DNA of 64,000 nucleotides, from positions 310,356 to 374,355 of the forward strand of contig JAJFKT010000026.1 in the NCBI GenBank assembly GCA_021773075.1, read 5' to 3'. Positions 51,884-60,975 of the stretch are shown here, piece after piece (the first letter of the stretch is position 1; each line of letters starts with the position of its first letter). The notes below the pieces were generated by a model. It saw nothing but the letters and a program-made list of their open reading frames with translations, was not told where the DNA came from and made no database searches. The position numbers were made by a program, and so were the translations under genes. Source of the DNA: Woeseiaceae bacterium (GTDB lineage: Bacteria; Pseudomonadota; Gammaproteobacteria; Steroidobacterales; Woeseiaceae).

Positions 51884-53206
51884 TCACCGACCTTTCTTAC
51901 GCATTTGCTGCACGTTGAATATGTTTGCCGGGTTTTCGCCTGAATTGATCAGGCTCTTGAATTGCAGCGTTGTACAATGGGCGGCCTGCTCATCAAAAAA
52001 CACCGCGCAGTCGTCGATCGCGACCCCAGTGCCCTTGTTGCGCACGAGGCCCCCCTTCGCGTCCGAATGTACCTTGCAGATCGGGAACCACTTCCATGGG
52101 TCACCTTTCTTGTCGTAAATATAGACCAGGCCCAGAGTACCGGTCTGTGCATCCTGATAGGCAACGCGCCTGCTAAGCGGATGGTTAGGGTCTTTCGGGG
52201 TTCCGTTGATGATATGTACTTTGCGCAATTGCCAGGTGACCAATGGGAAGCAGTTACCCTGGCCGCCCATCTTGATGAATTGAAATCCGTCCGGATCATT
52301 CGCGGGCTCCGTATCCAATGTCTGTTGCGTCCGGTCATTGTAGTAGGGCAGAAGAACATTCTTGGTCTCGACGTAATCCCAGTTGTAGTCGGAAACTCGA
52401 CCATTGTAGCCTTCGAAATCTTCAATCATCGCATCCGAGCCGAGGAACGCGTCGGTGATCTGGCCGCTCGCAAGGCGGCGTACGCGGCGTTGAAAACCGA
52501 GATAGAGCCAGGCGTCGTCACGCTTCAGGTCGTCTTCGTAACGCTGAATCAGCAACTGCGTGTTGCCCAGGTCAAACGGTTCCAGCACCGTGCCGTAAAC
52601 CGAGCGGAAGATTTGTCCCGGGTTGGGTTCAATCGCCGGCTTCGGATCGAACATTACGCGGTGTTGCCAGTTTAGGAAGTGCCACTCGAATTTTATTCGT
52701 CGTTCCACATTGCCTTTGTTGAGACCCCTGAACGTCCACCAGAACGGATGAATGGTTTCGCTGTCTCCGGCATTGATACTGCGTTGAAAATTCCAGATTA
52801 GCTTGGTTCCCGCCTGTGCATCGCTGCTGTCCGGTTCCTGCGGGAACGGTCGACCGGCTTGAAAGTTCTGCAGAATTCCCTCCGCCGACAGAGTGTTGCT
52901 GTGGGCATTATCGCGGGTAGCCTGCACGTAGTTGTCGTGCAGAGGCATCGAGGTCGTTTCGGCCGTCTGAACCTCGTACCATCCCTTTTTCACGTAGCGG
53001 AATGTGAAATCATCCATGATGTCCTGGTACTGGTCGACGTTTGAGGCGTTGATAACAACCCCCGGCGAATATCCGTCGTAGCTCGGCGTCCAGTCTTTGT
53101 AGGGAAAGAAAGACTCCTGAACGACATCCTCAGAAATCTGCGCGTGGCTGCTAATCGTAAACGCCATCACGATGATGGCTGCGATACGTCCTGGATAGTG
53201 TTTCAT
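51884..53206 (-). CDS. DUF1329 family exported protein
   Basis: 440 residues, signal peptide ending SSHAQ. DUF1329 features include WTFRGLNKGNVERRIKFEW, YEDDLKRDDAWLYLGFQRRV, FLGSDAMIEDFEGYNGRVSD and KVHSDAKGG. The family has a LolB/LppX-like lipid-binding fold and nearly always sits with DUF1302 in proteobacteria. It probably carries a hydrophobic molecule between membranes. It lies 16 bases after the DUF1302 gene. Confidence 0.87.
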   Translation of the reverse strand: MKHYPGRIAAIIVMAFTISSHAQISEDVVQESFFPYKDWTPSYDGYSPGVVINASNVDQYQDIMDDFTFRYVKKGWYEVQTAETTSMPLHDNYVQATRDNAHSNTLSAEGILQNFQAGRPFPQEPDSSDAQAGTKLIWNFQRSINAGDSETIHPFWWTFRGLNKGNVERRIKFEWHFLNWQHRVMFDPKPAIEPNPGQIFRSVYGTVLEPFDLGNTQLLIQRYEDDLKRDDAWLYLGFQRRVRRLASGQITDAFLGSDAMIEDFEGYNGRVSDYNWDYVETKNVLLPYYNDRTQQTLDTEPANDPDGFQFIKMGGQGNCFPLVTWQLRKVHIINGTPKDPNHPLSRRVAYQDAQTGTLGLVYIYDKKGDPWKWFPICKVHSDAKGGLVRNKGTGVAIDDCAVFFDEQAAHCTTLQFKSLINSGENPANIFNVQQMRKKGR

Positions 53207-53222
53207 GGCGAAAATCCTCTAC

Positions 53223-55229
53223 TTAGAATTGATAACGAATCGTTAGCTGAAATTCGTCCTCGTTAATGGCGGTGCCTATTGGACCGGAGCGGAAACGACC
53301 TAAAGGCTCAAAGCCCTGGACGCCGGTACTGCTAAGAGTTCCTGGCGCTAGTGGATTGCCCGGAAACGGATTGGCGCCGCGATTGTCGTCAGCTGCGATC
53401 GCGCCATCGCCGGTCTTGAAATTGAGGTTGGCAATAACGCGCCAGTTGTTACTGATTTTCCAGTCAAGGCCGGGCCCCCACGTCGTGGATCCTGCTTCAG
53501 TGTCGTGGGCGATGACGAGCTGCGGCGTCAGGCGATCATTGCGGTATCCGCCCTGGATCAGCAACGTGAAAAAGAGGTTATCCTCCCAATGCTGAAAACC
53601 AATCGGGTTCAATGTTGGTATGCCAATTGAGTTTACGTTGAACTCCTGATGGTCGAGGATATGCTCCCCAAATACCTGCGCCGAAATAAGAAAAGCCCTG
53701 CGTTTGTTCAGGAACGGAATGAACGTCGGCCGGTCCAGGCCAATCACCCACCGAAATACGTCAGACTGAGATGATAAGTTCGGCACACTGGTGTCTGGAA
53801 ATTCCTCATCCTCGGTCAATGCCACCTCGACACGCACAGCCGTTTTTATCGGATCGACGTAGAAGTCCGCGGAACCGCCGTACATCAACAACCTCGGGAA
53901 TACGACGTCGAAGGCGATGTTGTAGGGAAAGAACTGATCCTCGACCTGGGGTGTGAACGGATCATCCGCTGCAGGGCCACCGCGCAACACGGGAAACTGC
54001 GAATAGTAGGAAAGTATGTTCAGCGAAAAGCCTACGCCTTTGAAGACACCCTCAACTCTTGCTCCAATTTCCACGTCGCCCCAGTCTCTGGTTTCCGCAC
54101 GACGGATACCTATTGAGTGGGTCGGGAAGTCGACCGTGATTCCGGTGGCTGGAAAATTTCCGACCGTGCAACCGTTCTCCCAGCAGTTATTCAATGCGCG
54201 AAACAGATTGCCGGCCCCGAGTATCGCGTACGGTTCACCGCCCTGGCCGAGATCGTGTGGACGTGGCTTTTCGAATTTATACAGAAGTTGAAAGTTGATG
54301 TCCTCAAACAAATTCGTAGCGCCAAAGCGATACTCTGCATTGAAGATTCCCATAGGAATGCGGCTGTCTTCAAACTCGTCATAGAGATTGTTGCGGGAAA
54401 AGTCGATTGGATTCACCACGTCCAGAACGCGGAATAAATCGGTGCGCCCCCAGACGACTTGCTGACGGCCAACACGGAAATTCAATTCATCGCCATTGTC
54501 GAAACCGATCGTGGCATCGAGATACAGCTCACGCAGCCAATCGAGCCGGTCATTGAAATCAGCGAATTTCAGTTCGTTTTCACTGTAGTCCATGTAGTCG
54601 CGTAGACCGCAGCCGCGGCTATCGACATCGCATGGCCTGACGGGGGTCGCCAATTGAATGCCACCGTCGCCGTAGTCATAAACGTCCCCCGCCGCGAACC
54701 TCAGTCCGTCGTTCGGGTTCGTGGGGCCGAACAAGCTGCCTCCCGGCACGCCGGGCAGCGGAATGGCGCCGGTACCGCCGAGCGGAGCCGGGACAATGGG
54801 TGGCGGCGGGAATACACCTGCGTAATTCGGATTGGTCGAGACTGGAAAAGGAACGCCCAGCATCGCTGCCAGTGCAGGGTTGCCGGGAGCCGAAAATGAC
54901 AGCGGGCCGCCCGCAGTTGCTCCGAATCTGTCGTTTATTTCGTAAACGCCATCGTAGCTACCGCGGAGCGTCGTTTGCAACGACACATCCGAAAAGAGTC
55001 CGCTGGATTTGAACGCTTTGGATATCTCCAGTTGCGCCGTGGTTCGATTCTTGGTCCAACCAACGTCATCCCGATAGTAATTGGCGGCATCGACGAAGCC
55101 ATTGTACGTAGCAGGATCAGCCCACGTTGGCGAGCTCCAGAAGCTCGCGATCAAAGCCATAACTACCAGTGGCAGGATTCTCAGTCCTCCGGCCGTCGTA
55201 TGGAACCACTTTCTAAGTGTATTCATCAT
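53223..55229 (-). CDS. DUF1302 family outer-membrane protein
   Basis: About 668 residues from ATG 55229 (GTG 55235 is in frame) after AGGGTGGGA. A signal peptide near LVVMALIASFWSSPTWA is followed by a predicted beta-barrel; signature stretches DWLRELYLDATIGF, NFRVGRQQVVWGRTDLFRVL and RNNLYDEFEDSRIPMGIF are typical of DUF1302. The C-terminus ends TIRYQF, an aromatic residue as in barrel proteins. It is a likely porin for hydrophobic substrates with the DUF1329 carrier and the RND permease. Confidence 0.87.
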   Translation of the reverse strand: MMNTLRKWFHTTAGGLRILPLVVMALIASFWSSPTWADPATYNGFVDAANYYRDDVGWTKNRTTAQLEISKAFKSSGLFSDVSLQTTLRGSYDGVYEINDRFGATAGGPLSFSAPGNPALAAMLGVPFPVSTNPNYAGVFPPPPIVPAPLGGTGAIPLPGVPGGSLFGPTNPNDGLRFAAGDVYDYGDGGIQLATPVRPCDVDSRGCGLRDYMDYSENELKFADFNDRLDWLRELYLDATIGFDNGDELNFRVGRQQVVWGRTDLFRVLDVVNPIDFSRNNLYDEFEDSRIPMGIFNAEYRFGATNLFEDINFQLLYKFEKPRPHDLGQGGEPYAILGAGNLFRALNNCWENGCTVGNFPATGITVDFPTHSIGIRRAETRDWGDVEIGARVEGVFKGVGFSLNILSYYSQFPVLRGGPAADDPFTPQVEDQFFPYNIAFDVVFPRLLMYGGSADFYVDPIKTAVRVEVALTEDEEFPDTSVPNLSSQSDVFRWVIGLDRPTFIPFLNKRRAFLISAQVFGEHILDHQEFNVNSIGIPTLNPIGFQHWEDNLFFTLLIQGGYRNDRLTPQLVIAHDTEAGSTTWGPGLDWKISNNWRVIANLNFKTGDGAIAADDNRGANPFPGNPLAPGTLSSTGVQGFEPLGRFRSGPIGTAINEDEFQLTIRYQF

Positions 55230-55291
55230 TCCCACCCTTTTTTGCTATTGCCTCTAAGCAATAATCCGAATTGGCCTAACATGAGCGCGTG

Positions 55292-57670
55292 TCACACCAT
55301 TGCCGAGCCGGCCAGGGATTCTGATTCCACCCTGGCCTGCATAATGAAACTTGGTTTGAATTTGAGAATCCATGCGGGCACCAGGAGCATTGCTGCCAAC
55401 GCGTTGAGAATCAGCATCACGATCAGCAGCAATGCAGCATCGGCCTGAAAGCGCAAATCCGATACGAACACCCACATGATGACGCCGCCGATCAATGTTG
55501 TTGCCGTAAAACCTATCGCGACACCGGTGGTGCTGATGGCACGGTTGACCGCTTCGCGAATGTCTCCAAGACGCTCCATTTCTGTGCGGATGCGATCCAT
55601 GATGTAGATCGAGTAGTCGATGCCCACGCCAATACCCACCGCGATAATGGGTACCGTATTGACGTTGATGCCGATCGCCATGATGCCCATGTAGGCATAG
55701 GTCAGCGTCGTGGCAAACGACATTGCCAACATCATCAACCAGCCGGCATGCAGCGACCAATAGAACGCCGTAACGATCGTCAGGATCAATACGAGCACAA
55801 GCGGGATCACGAGCAAGTTCGTTTCGTATGCCGCTTCATTAATTGCTGCTGTAACGCCGATAAGTCCACCGGCGAGCTTCACATCAAGGCCTTCCACTGC
55901 AGCGGCGTCGGAATCAATCCATTCTTTGGCCATATGAATGGCCCGGCGGATCGTTTCACCTTGATGATCTTTGTAATAGAACACGAGGTTTGCGATTTTT
56001 TCCTTCGGATCGAGATACTCCAGCAGCGCGCCAGGAACCGGGCTGGACATCATGTACATGAACAAAAGCCCACCGGCCATCCGCGAATCTTCAGGTTCAA
56101 CCATCCAGCGGGGATCGTCGTAGTGCGTCATGCGATTCATCGCATAGACCAAATCGGGCAAGCCCTTCGCACCGCCCAAATCCGGATCGCTTAACATGTG
56201 GGCTTCGAAATCGGCCAAAGCCTTGATGACCTCAGGTCGTTTCAATCCACCTTCTTCCGCGGTCTCGGCGACAACATAGAGTTCTTCAGAACCCGGGAAA
56301 GCGTCGTTAATCGCTTTGGACGATACGTTGTAGTCGTGATCGAGATAGAGTAATGGCGAGCCAGGTTCGGACTCGCCGATCTGTACCCAGGACGCAAAAT
56401 ACGCACCTACGATGTAGCACAGCGCGGCGATGGAAAGAATTGCTGTGCTACCTCTGGGGCCCGTAAGGTTCACTGCCAAACCGGACAGTGTCCGACGCAA
56501 CACATCGTGCCTGATATCAGTCTTGCGAGGCCGCGGCAGAATTTCGAGCATGACCGGAATCGCGATCAAAACTGTGACGACAACGCAGACGGCCCATAGC
56601 GACGCGTATATCGCCAGCTTGTCATTTATCGGTACTGAGCCAAGCGAGATCAACATCAGGCCAATGGCGTCGGAGATTACACCCAGGCTGCCGGGTCTGA
56701 ACAGATTCTCAAATGCCGTGCGGGCGGCCCGTCGGTGATCCGGATCTTCCGCAAGTTCATAATAGAATCGTTCGACCAACTGTATGCCATGCGACATGGC
56801 GCGGGCGGAAATTAGAAACGGAATAACCAGCATCAAAGGATCGAGGTCATAGCCGAGCAGCGACAAAATGCCAAGACCCCAAATGCTGGTCAGCACAAGC
56901 CCGAACAGCGGTAGCAAAATACCGTAGGCCTTGCGAAAGTAAACAATCAGCAATGCCAGCATGATCAGAATTGTGAACAGGAAAATCTGCACGATCTGAT
57001 CGACGTATGAAGATACCCAGCCGACAAGGACCGGGTTGCCGGTCGCGTGAATTTTAATGCCCGGCGCCGACTCGCGTTCACGTATTTCCTGCAACTGCAC
57101 GAATACGGTTTCGTAATCGAGCGCACCTTCATTCAGCGTGCCGCGGATCAGCGCTGACTTAAGATCCGGGGAAACCATCAGGCCGTAAACACGAGGATTG
57201 GCCGCTACCTCGTCGGCCATTGTTTTCAAGTCCGCGTCTACGTACTCACCCTTCGATGGATCAAAATGTGGAGCGGATCGGACCGTGCCTTCCGGGCTGA
57301 GCCAGACTTTTCGGGTGGTACGGTGCGTAACGCTCGCGACCATGTTGTGGTTGATGCCCGCCAGCGAGTCGACGCCGAGGGTCAAGCGGTGTATGCGTTG
57401 CAGACGGTCGTTGGTGAAAATAGTACCGTCGTCGACTTCAACGGAAAGAACGATGTTGTTCGCGCCACCAAATGTATCCCTGATGCTGTTGTGCAGCTGG
57501 ATGTAAGGGTGTTGTTGGGGTAACAGGTCCGCGAAGTCAGAGACGATTTTTACGCCGGGTATTTGCAATGCAAAAAATACGGTTACGACGAGAATCGCGA
57601 GCAGCGTCAAGCGCGGGGCGGCAAAGATGACCTTGTCAATTTTATGTATATGTGCGGCAAATTTGTTCAA
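55292..57670 (-). CDS. RND/MMPL family inner-membrane transporter
   Basis: 792 residues from a TTG, with AGAGGA upstream. About 12 membrane segments in two repeats, with large periplasmic loops after TM1 and TM7, including SDFADLLPQQHPYIQLHN after TM1. The TM4-type charged motif is visible as PIIAVGIGVGIDYSIYIMDR near the second repeat. MMPL/HpnN-like proteins move lipids or hydrophobic compounds. It lies 27 bases after the YCF48-like gene and 62 before the DUF1302 gene, so the four genes form a transport module. Confidence 0.88.
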   Translation of the reverse strand: MNKFAAHIHKIDKVIFAAPRLTLLAILVVTVFFALQIPGVKIVSDFADLLPQQHPYIQLHNSIRDTFGGANNIVLSVEVDDGTIFTNDRLQRIHRLTLGVDSLAGINHNMVASVTHRTTRKVWLSPEGTVRSAPHFDPSKGEYVDADLKTMADEVAANPRVYGLMVSPDLKSALIRGTLNEGALDYETVFVQLQEIRERESAPGIKIHATGNPVLVGWVSSYVDQIVQIFLFTILIMLALLIVYFRKAYGILLPLFGLVLTSIWGLGILSLLGYDLDPLMLVIPFLISARAMSHGIQLVERFYYELAEDPDHRRAARTAFENLFRPGSLGVISDAIGLMLISLGSVPINDKLAIYASLWAVCVVVTVLIAIPVMLEILPRPRKTDIRHDVLRRTLSGLAVNLTGPRGSTAILSIAALCYIVGAYFASWVQIGESEPGSPLLYLDHDYNVSSKAINDAFPGSEELYVVAETAEEGGLKRPEVIKALADFEAHMLSDPDLGGAKGLPDLVYAMNRMTHYDDPRWMVEPEDSRMAGGLLFMYMMSSPVPGALLEYLDPKEKIANLVFYYKDHQGETIRRAIHMAKEWIDSDAAAVEGLDVKLAGGLIGVTAAINEAAYETNLLVIPLVLVLILTIVTAFYWSLHAGWLMMLAMSFATTLTYAYMGIMAIGINVNTVPIIAVGIGVGIDYSIYIMDRIRTEMERLGDIREAVNRAISTTGVAIGFTATTLIGGVIMWVFVSDLRFQADAALLLIVMLILNALAAMLLVPAWILKFKPSFIMQARVESESLAGSAMV

Positions 57671-57697
57671 ACGAGTTTCATCCTCTGGCGCGAGCGT

Positions 57698-58672
57698 CTA
57701 GGAATCAGTCGGTATTACGAAAAGCGCGCCCGCACCACCGGCGACCAGCAAGTGCGTGTCGCCAACCGGCACCGCACCTCGCAGGTAAAAGCGGATCGGC
57801 GCCTGATGATCAACCGCAGACCAACTGTTTTTTCCGGGATTCCTACTGTTCACGAGTGACTGAAGCACTGTGCCATTGCCACCGACAACATAGAGTTTGC
57901 TGCCGTTTTTTGTAATGCTGTATAACGGCGCGCTGGTGCCGCTGTCTTGCAACTGCCACGACGCGCCACCGTCGGTGGTAATCATTATCGTACCTGCAAG
58001 GCCAACGACCCAACCGACGTGCTGATCTGCAAAAAAGGCATCCTGCGGGTAGAAGTCATCGGGCAGTGGTTGCAGTTGCTCCCAGGTCTGTCCGCCATCG
58101 ATACTCTTCGCGACAACACCAAATTCCCCGGTCAGAAACGCAGTGTCGTCATCGATAAACTGAATCGACGTAAAATGGAGGTCCTCATCCAGTGACGACT
58201 CGGTCCACGTTACGCCACGGTCAGTGCTGTGAAGAATGCTGCTGAAGCTACCGACAACCCAAAGATTCCCCCGCGGATCACAGCTCAGCGTTTGCACTGT
58301 TTCAATTGTCTCAATCGGCTGGCTATGCCATGCCTTTCCCTCGGCATCGCTGAACCAGAGCATCTTCGCGTAGTCGAGTGCGACAAACGATTCGTCCGGA
58401 CAAGTAGTAAGAGCCATCAGAAACGGCTTGCCGTCGAGCACCTGGCGTTCCCAATTCTCGCCGCGGTCAGTGGAGGTAATGACTGCGCCTCCACTGCCGA
58501 CAGCAACGAGAGTGTGCTGCAGTGCGGCGGCGGCCTGCAACAGATCGGCGCGCTGAGTTGGTTTGGCGTTTTGACTATTGACGCGATCGAGAACGAGCGG
58601 GGCTTCGCAACCAATCAGGCAGATCATAAGCATCACGCTCAAATAGCGCGCATGCTTTTCTATCTTGCCCAT
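57698..58672 (-). CDS. YCF48-like BNR-repeat lipoprotein
   Basis: 324 residues. A lipobox-like LMICLIGC gives a likely lipoprotein. The rest is a beta-propeller with repeated AVITSTDRGENWE, ILHSTDRGVTWTE, VVAKSIDGGQTWEQ and IMITTDGGASWQ units. In cyanobacteria Ycf48 helps assemble photosystem II; in proteobacteria related proteins accompany DUF1302/DUF1329/RND clusters and are probably assembly or substrate-handling helpers on the periplasmic side. It is the first gene of that module, downstream of the AraC gene. Confidence 0.83.
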   Translation of the reverse strand: MGKIEKHARYLSVMLMICLIGCEAPLVLDRVNSQNAKPTQRADLLQAAAALQHTLVAVGSGGAVITSTDRGENWERQVLDGKPFLMALTTCPDESFVALDYAKMLWFSDAEGKAWHSQPIETIETVQTLSCDPRGNLWVVGSFSSILHSTDRGVTWTESSLDEDLHFTSIQFIDDDTAFLTGEFGVVAKSIDGGQTWEQLQPLPDDFYPQDAFFADQHVGWVVGLAGTIMITTDGGASWQLQDSGTSAPLYSITKNGSKLYVVGGNGTVLQSLVNSRNPGKNSWSAVDHQAPIRFYLRGAVPVGDTHLLVAGGAGALFVIPTDS

Positions 58673-58817
58673 TGTTGTCCCCCAGGATCAATCGTGTCTC
58701 CAGTATCGAAACTCTGAGCACGAAAAGAAACCGGTTTTGCCCTTAGTCGCCGTAAACAGGCGGTGACCGGATAAATGGGGCACTTATTGAATAAACGCTA
58801 TAAATACAGGCGTTTTT

Positions 58818-59831
58818 TTAGTGCTTTAGAGTTTCCGAGGGGGATTCACCGAAGTGCTGTCGGTATTCCACGGCGAAGCGACCGAGTTGGCGAAAACCGA
58901 TGTCCATTGCAATGCGCGTCACGCAATCTGATGGGTCGGCGGCCTTCAGCGCCTTGTTCACAGCGGCAAGACGGGTTGCTTTCAGGAACTTCATTGGTGA
59001 TACGCCCCTGAATGTTCGAAAACCCTTGTAGAGGGTTCGGGCACTGACGCCACTGACACGTACGAGGTGATCAATTGAGACTTCTTCACGGCAGTGAGCG
59101 ACCATATACTCCTCTGCCCGCTTTACATGCCGAGGTGCAATGTTCGGAAGCTTGTTGCGGAGTTCTTCGCTGAAGTTATGCGGTTGGACGTGCAGCAGAG
59201 TGTTGACCAGTAGCTGTTCCAGTTGCCGAATCATCACTTCGGAGTTTGGCAGCATTCTCAGCATTGGCACTTCTTCCGCCACAAACCTGACAGTATTCCA
59301 CCACGCCTTTCCAGCATCAGAATGCATGTCCAATGCCAGTTTGAAAATGATGGGATTTGATAACGGCCTTTCCAGGAGATTGCTGAGGCAACGTTCGGTT
59401 AACCCGCGGTCGAGTTTGACTTGCGTCTTCCAACAGTCAGCATTCCAGATCAGTTTGACCGATTCAGTCGGATTGAGAACGGAGCTGCGTGCCGTGTTTG
59501 TGATCATATGCTGCTTGCCGCAACAGACGTCACCGCTACCTTGTATGGGTGTTTGTATGAGGAAAAAATCTTCGAGTTCACCTGGGTTAACGACCATGTC
59601 GGAGCCGTAACCAAGGCAATTGAGCGAAGAACTGGCCAGTGGAATATGATAGAACCACGTGTCCAATTGTCTGTCGTAGCGTTTGTAGTCGAGTTTGTGT
59701 GGACGGTAGATACCCGCAACTTTTTCTCGTGCCTCGTCGAGGTCACGAGTATGAAACAACAGCCGTTGCTGGAACGTTTGGCCGGGCAAGGCTGGTGTTC
59801 GTCTGCTGCGCGTATCTATTGCTTGTTGCAT
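58818..59831 (-). CDS. AraC family regulator
   Basis: 337 residues: an N-terminal AraC_binding_2 domain (roughly 20-220) and a C-terminal pair of helix-turn-helix units, VSIDHLVRVSGVSARTLYKG and VTRIAMDIGFRQLGRFAVEY, ending ESPSETLKH. It sits 145 bases upstream of the YCF48/RND/DUF1302/DUF1329 genes in the same direction and is divergent from the MoxR gene, so it probably activates one of them. Confidence 0.88.
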   Translation of the reverse strand: MQQAIDTRSRRTPALPGQTFQQRLLFHTRDLDEAREKVAGIYRPHKLDYKRYDRQLDTWFYHIPLASSSLNCLGYGSDMVVNPGELEDFFLIQTPIQGSGDVCCGKQHMITNTARSSVLNPTESVKLIWNADCWKTQVKLDRGLTERCLSNLLERPLSNPIIFKLALDMHSDAGKAWWNTVRFVAEEVPMLRMLPNSEVMIRQLEQLLVNTLLHVQPHNFSEELRNKLPNIAPRHVKRAEEYMVAHCREEVSIDHLVRVSGVSARTLYKGFRTFRGVSPMKFLKATRLAAVNKALKAADPSDCVTRIAMDIGFRQLGRFAVEYRQHFGESPSETLKH

Positions 59832-60054
59832 CCAGGAATCCCCGCGCGATTTGTCGCATTAATTATCATGCGCCGCAATCTTAAGTCTCTTTTTATTATT
59901 GGACCCTTTGCTTTGGGTCGCGGTGTGCACTATGAGACTCGAGAGTCTATCGTAACAGCGGTCATTCGACTAAAGTTGTCTGTAAACGCGTAAACTCTTG
60001 ACTGGAATTGCATTAACGAATTGCGAATACGAACCATTATCGATACTGTCGCAA

Positions 60055-60975
60055 ATGATGTCCTTTACCAGCATAGAAGAAGTGATCGACGGTTTCGCCG
60101 GACAGGGCTATCTGATGGATCGGTCCCTGGCCACAACTGTGTTCCTGTCAGCGGCTATCAGTAAGCCGCTGTTTCTGGAAGGGGAGCCAGGAGTCGGAAA
60201 GACCGAACTCGCAAAAGTCATGGCGGCCGTACTCGGTGCCGAAATGATACGCTTGCAATGCTATGAAGGCCTTGATGCCAACAGCGCACTCTACGAATGG
60301 AATTACCCAAAGCAAATGCTGGAGATCCGCCTTGAGGAAGCTCGAGGCGTCGACAAAGATCGAATCGGCGAAAACATTTTCTCAGATGCGTTTCTGCTTG
60401 AGCGGCCGTTATTGAAGGCCATTCAGGCGCCGCCGTCCAAACGCGTCGTGCTGCTGATCGACGAAGTCGATCGGTCGGACGAAGAGTTTGAGGCGTTCTT
60501 GTTGGAAGTGTTGTCTGATTTTCAAATCAGTATTCCGGAAATCGGCACACTAAAGGCGAGTCAGCCACCGCTGGTTGTCCTGACGTCGAATCGTACCCGC
60601 GATCTTCACGAAGCGCTTAAGCGACGTTGCCTCTACCACTGGATTGACTATCCGGATTTCGATAAGGAAGTGGGGATAGTCATGGCGCGGGTGCCAGGTA
60701 TCGAGGCCAGGCTGGCTGAGCAAATCTGCCATTTCATGCAATGGATTCGTGCTCAGGATTTGTTCAAACTCCCAGGTGTTGCTGAAACCGTCGACTGGGC
60801 ACATGCGCTGCTTTCCCTTGGCACTAAAGAGATCGACAAGGATACCGTCGAAACGACTTTAGGCTGCATCCTCAAATACAAAGGCGATATTGACGCAATG
60901 CAGAAGCTGGACGTCTCGGCGGTACTGGCCAATGGCGGAGATGCAGGTGGAAAACCACTGGCCTTCCCGGCTTAG
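60055..60975 (+). CDS. MoxR family AAA+ ATPase (CoxD-like)
   Basis: About 306 residues from ATG 60055 (60058 also); a TTG at 59998 is open but atypical. Walker A is LEGEPGVGKTELAK, Walker B VVLLIDEVDRSDEEFEAFLL, and sensor 1 VVLTSNRTRDLHEALKRRC. CoxD-type MoxR ATPases activate molybdenum hydroxylases, as in the CO dehydrogenase system. The next gene is the CoxE-like VWA protein (35-base overlap), and a hydroxylase subunit is convergent after it, which supports this role. Confidence 0.88.
   Translation: MMSFTSIEEVIDGFAGQGYLMDRSLATTVFLSAAISKPLFLEGEPGVGKTELAKVMAAVLGAEMIRLQCYEGLDANSALYEWNYPKQMLEIRLEEARGVDKDRIGENIFSDAFLLERPLLKAIQAPPSKRVVLLIDEVDRSDEEFEAFLLEVLSDFQISIPEIGTLKASQPPLVVLTSNRTRDLHEALKRRCLYHWIDYPDFDKEVGIVMARVPGIEARLAEQICHFMQWIRAQDLFKLPGVAETVDWAHALLSLGTKEIDKDTVETTLGCILKYKGDIDAMQKLDVSAVLANGGDAGGKPLAFPA

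Noticed and set aside
57698-58672. Photosystem II assembly factor Ycf48
   Set aside because: Only the propeller repeats match; there are no photosynthesis genes and the neighbours are transport proteins.
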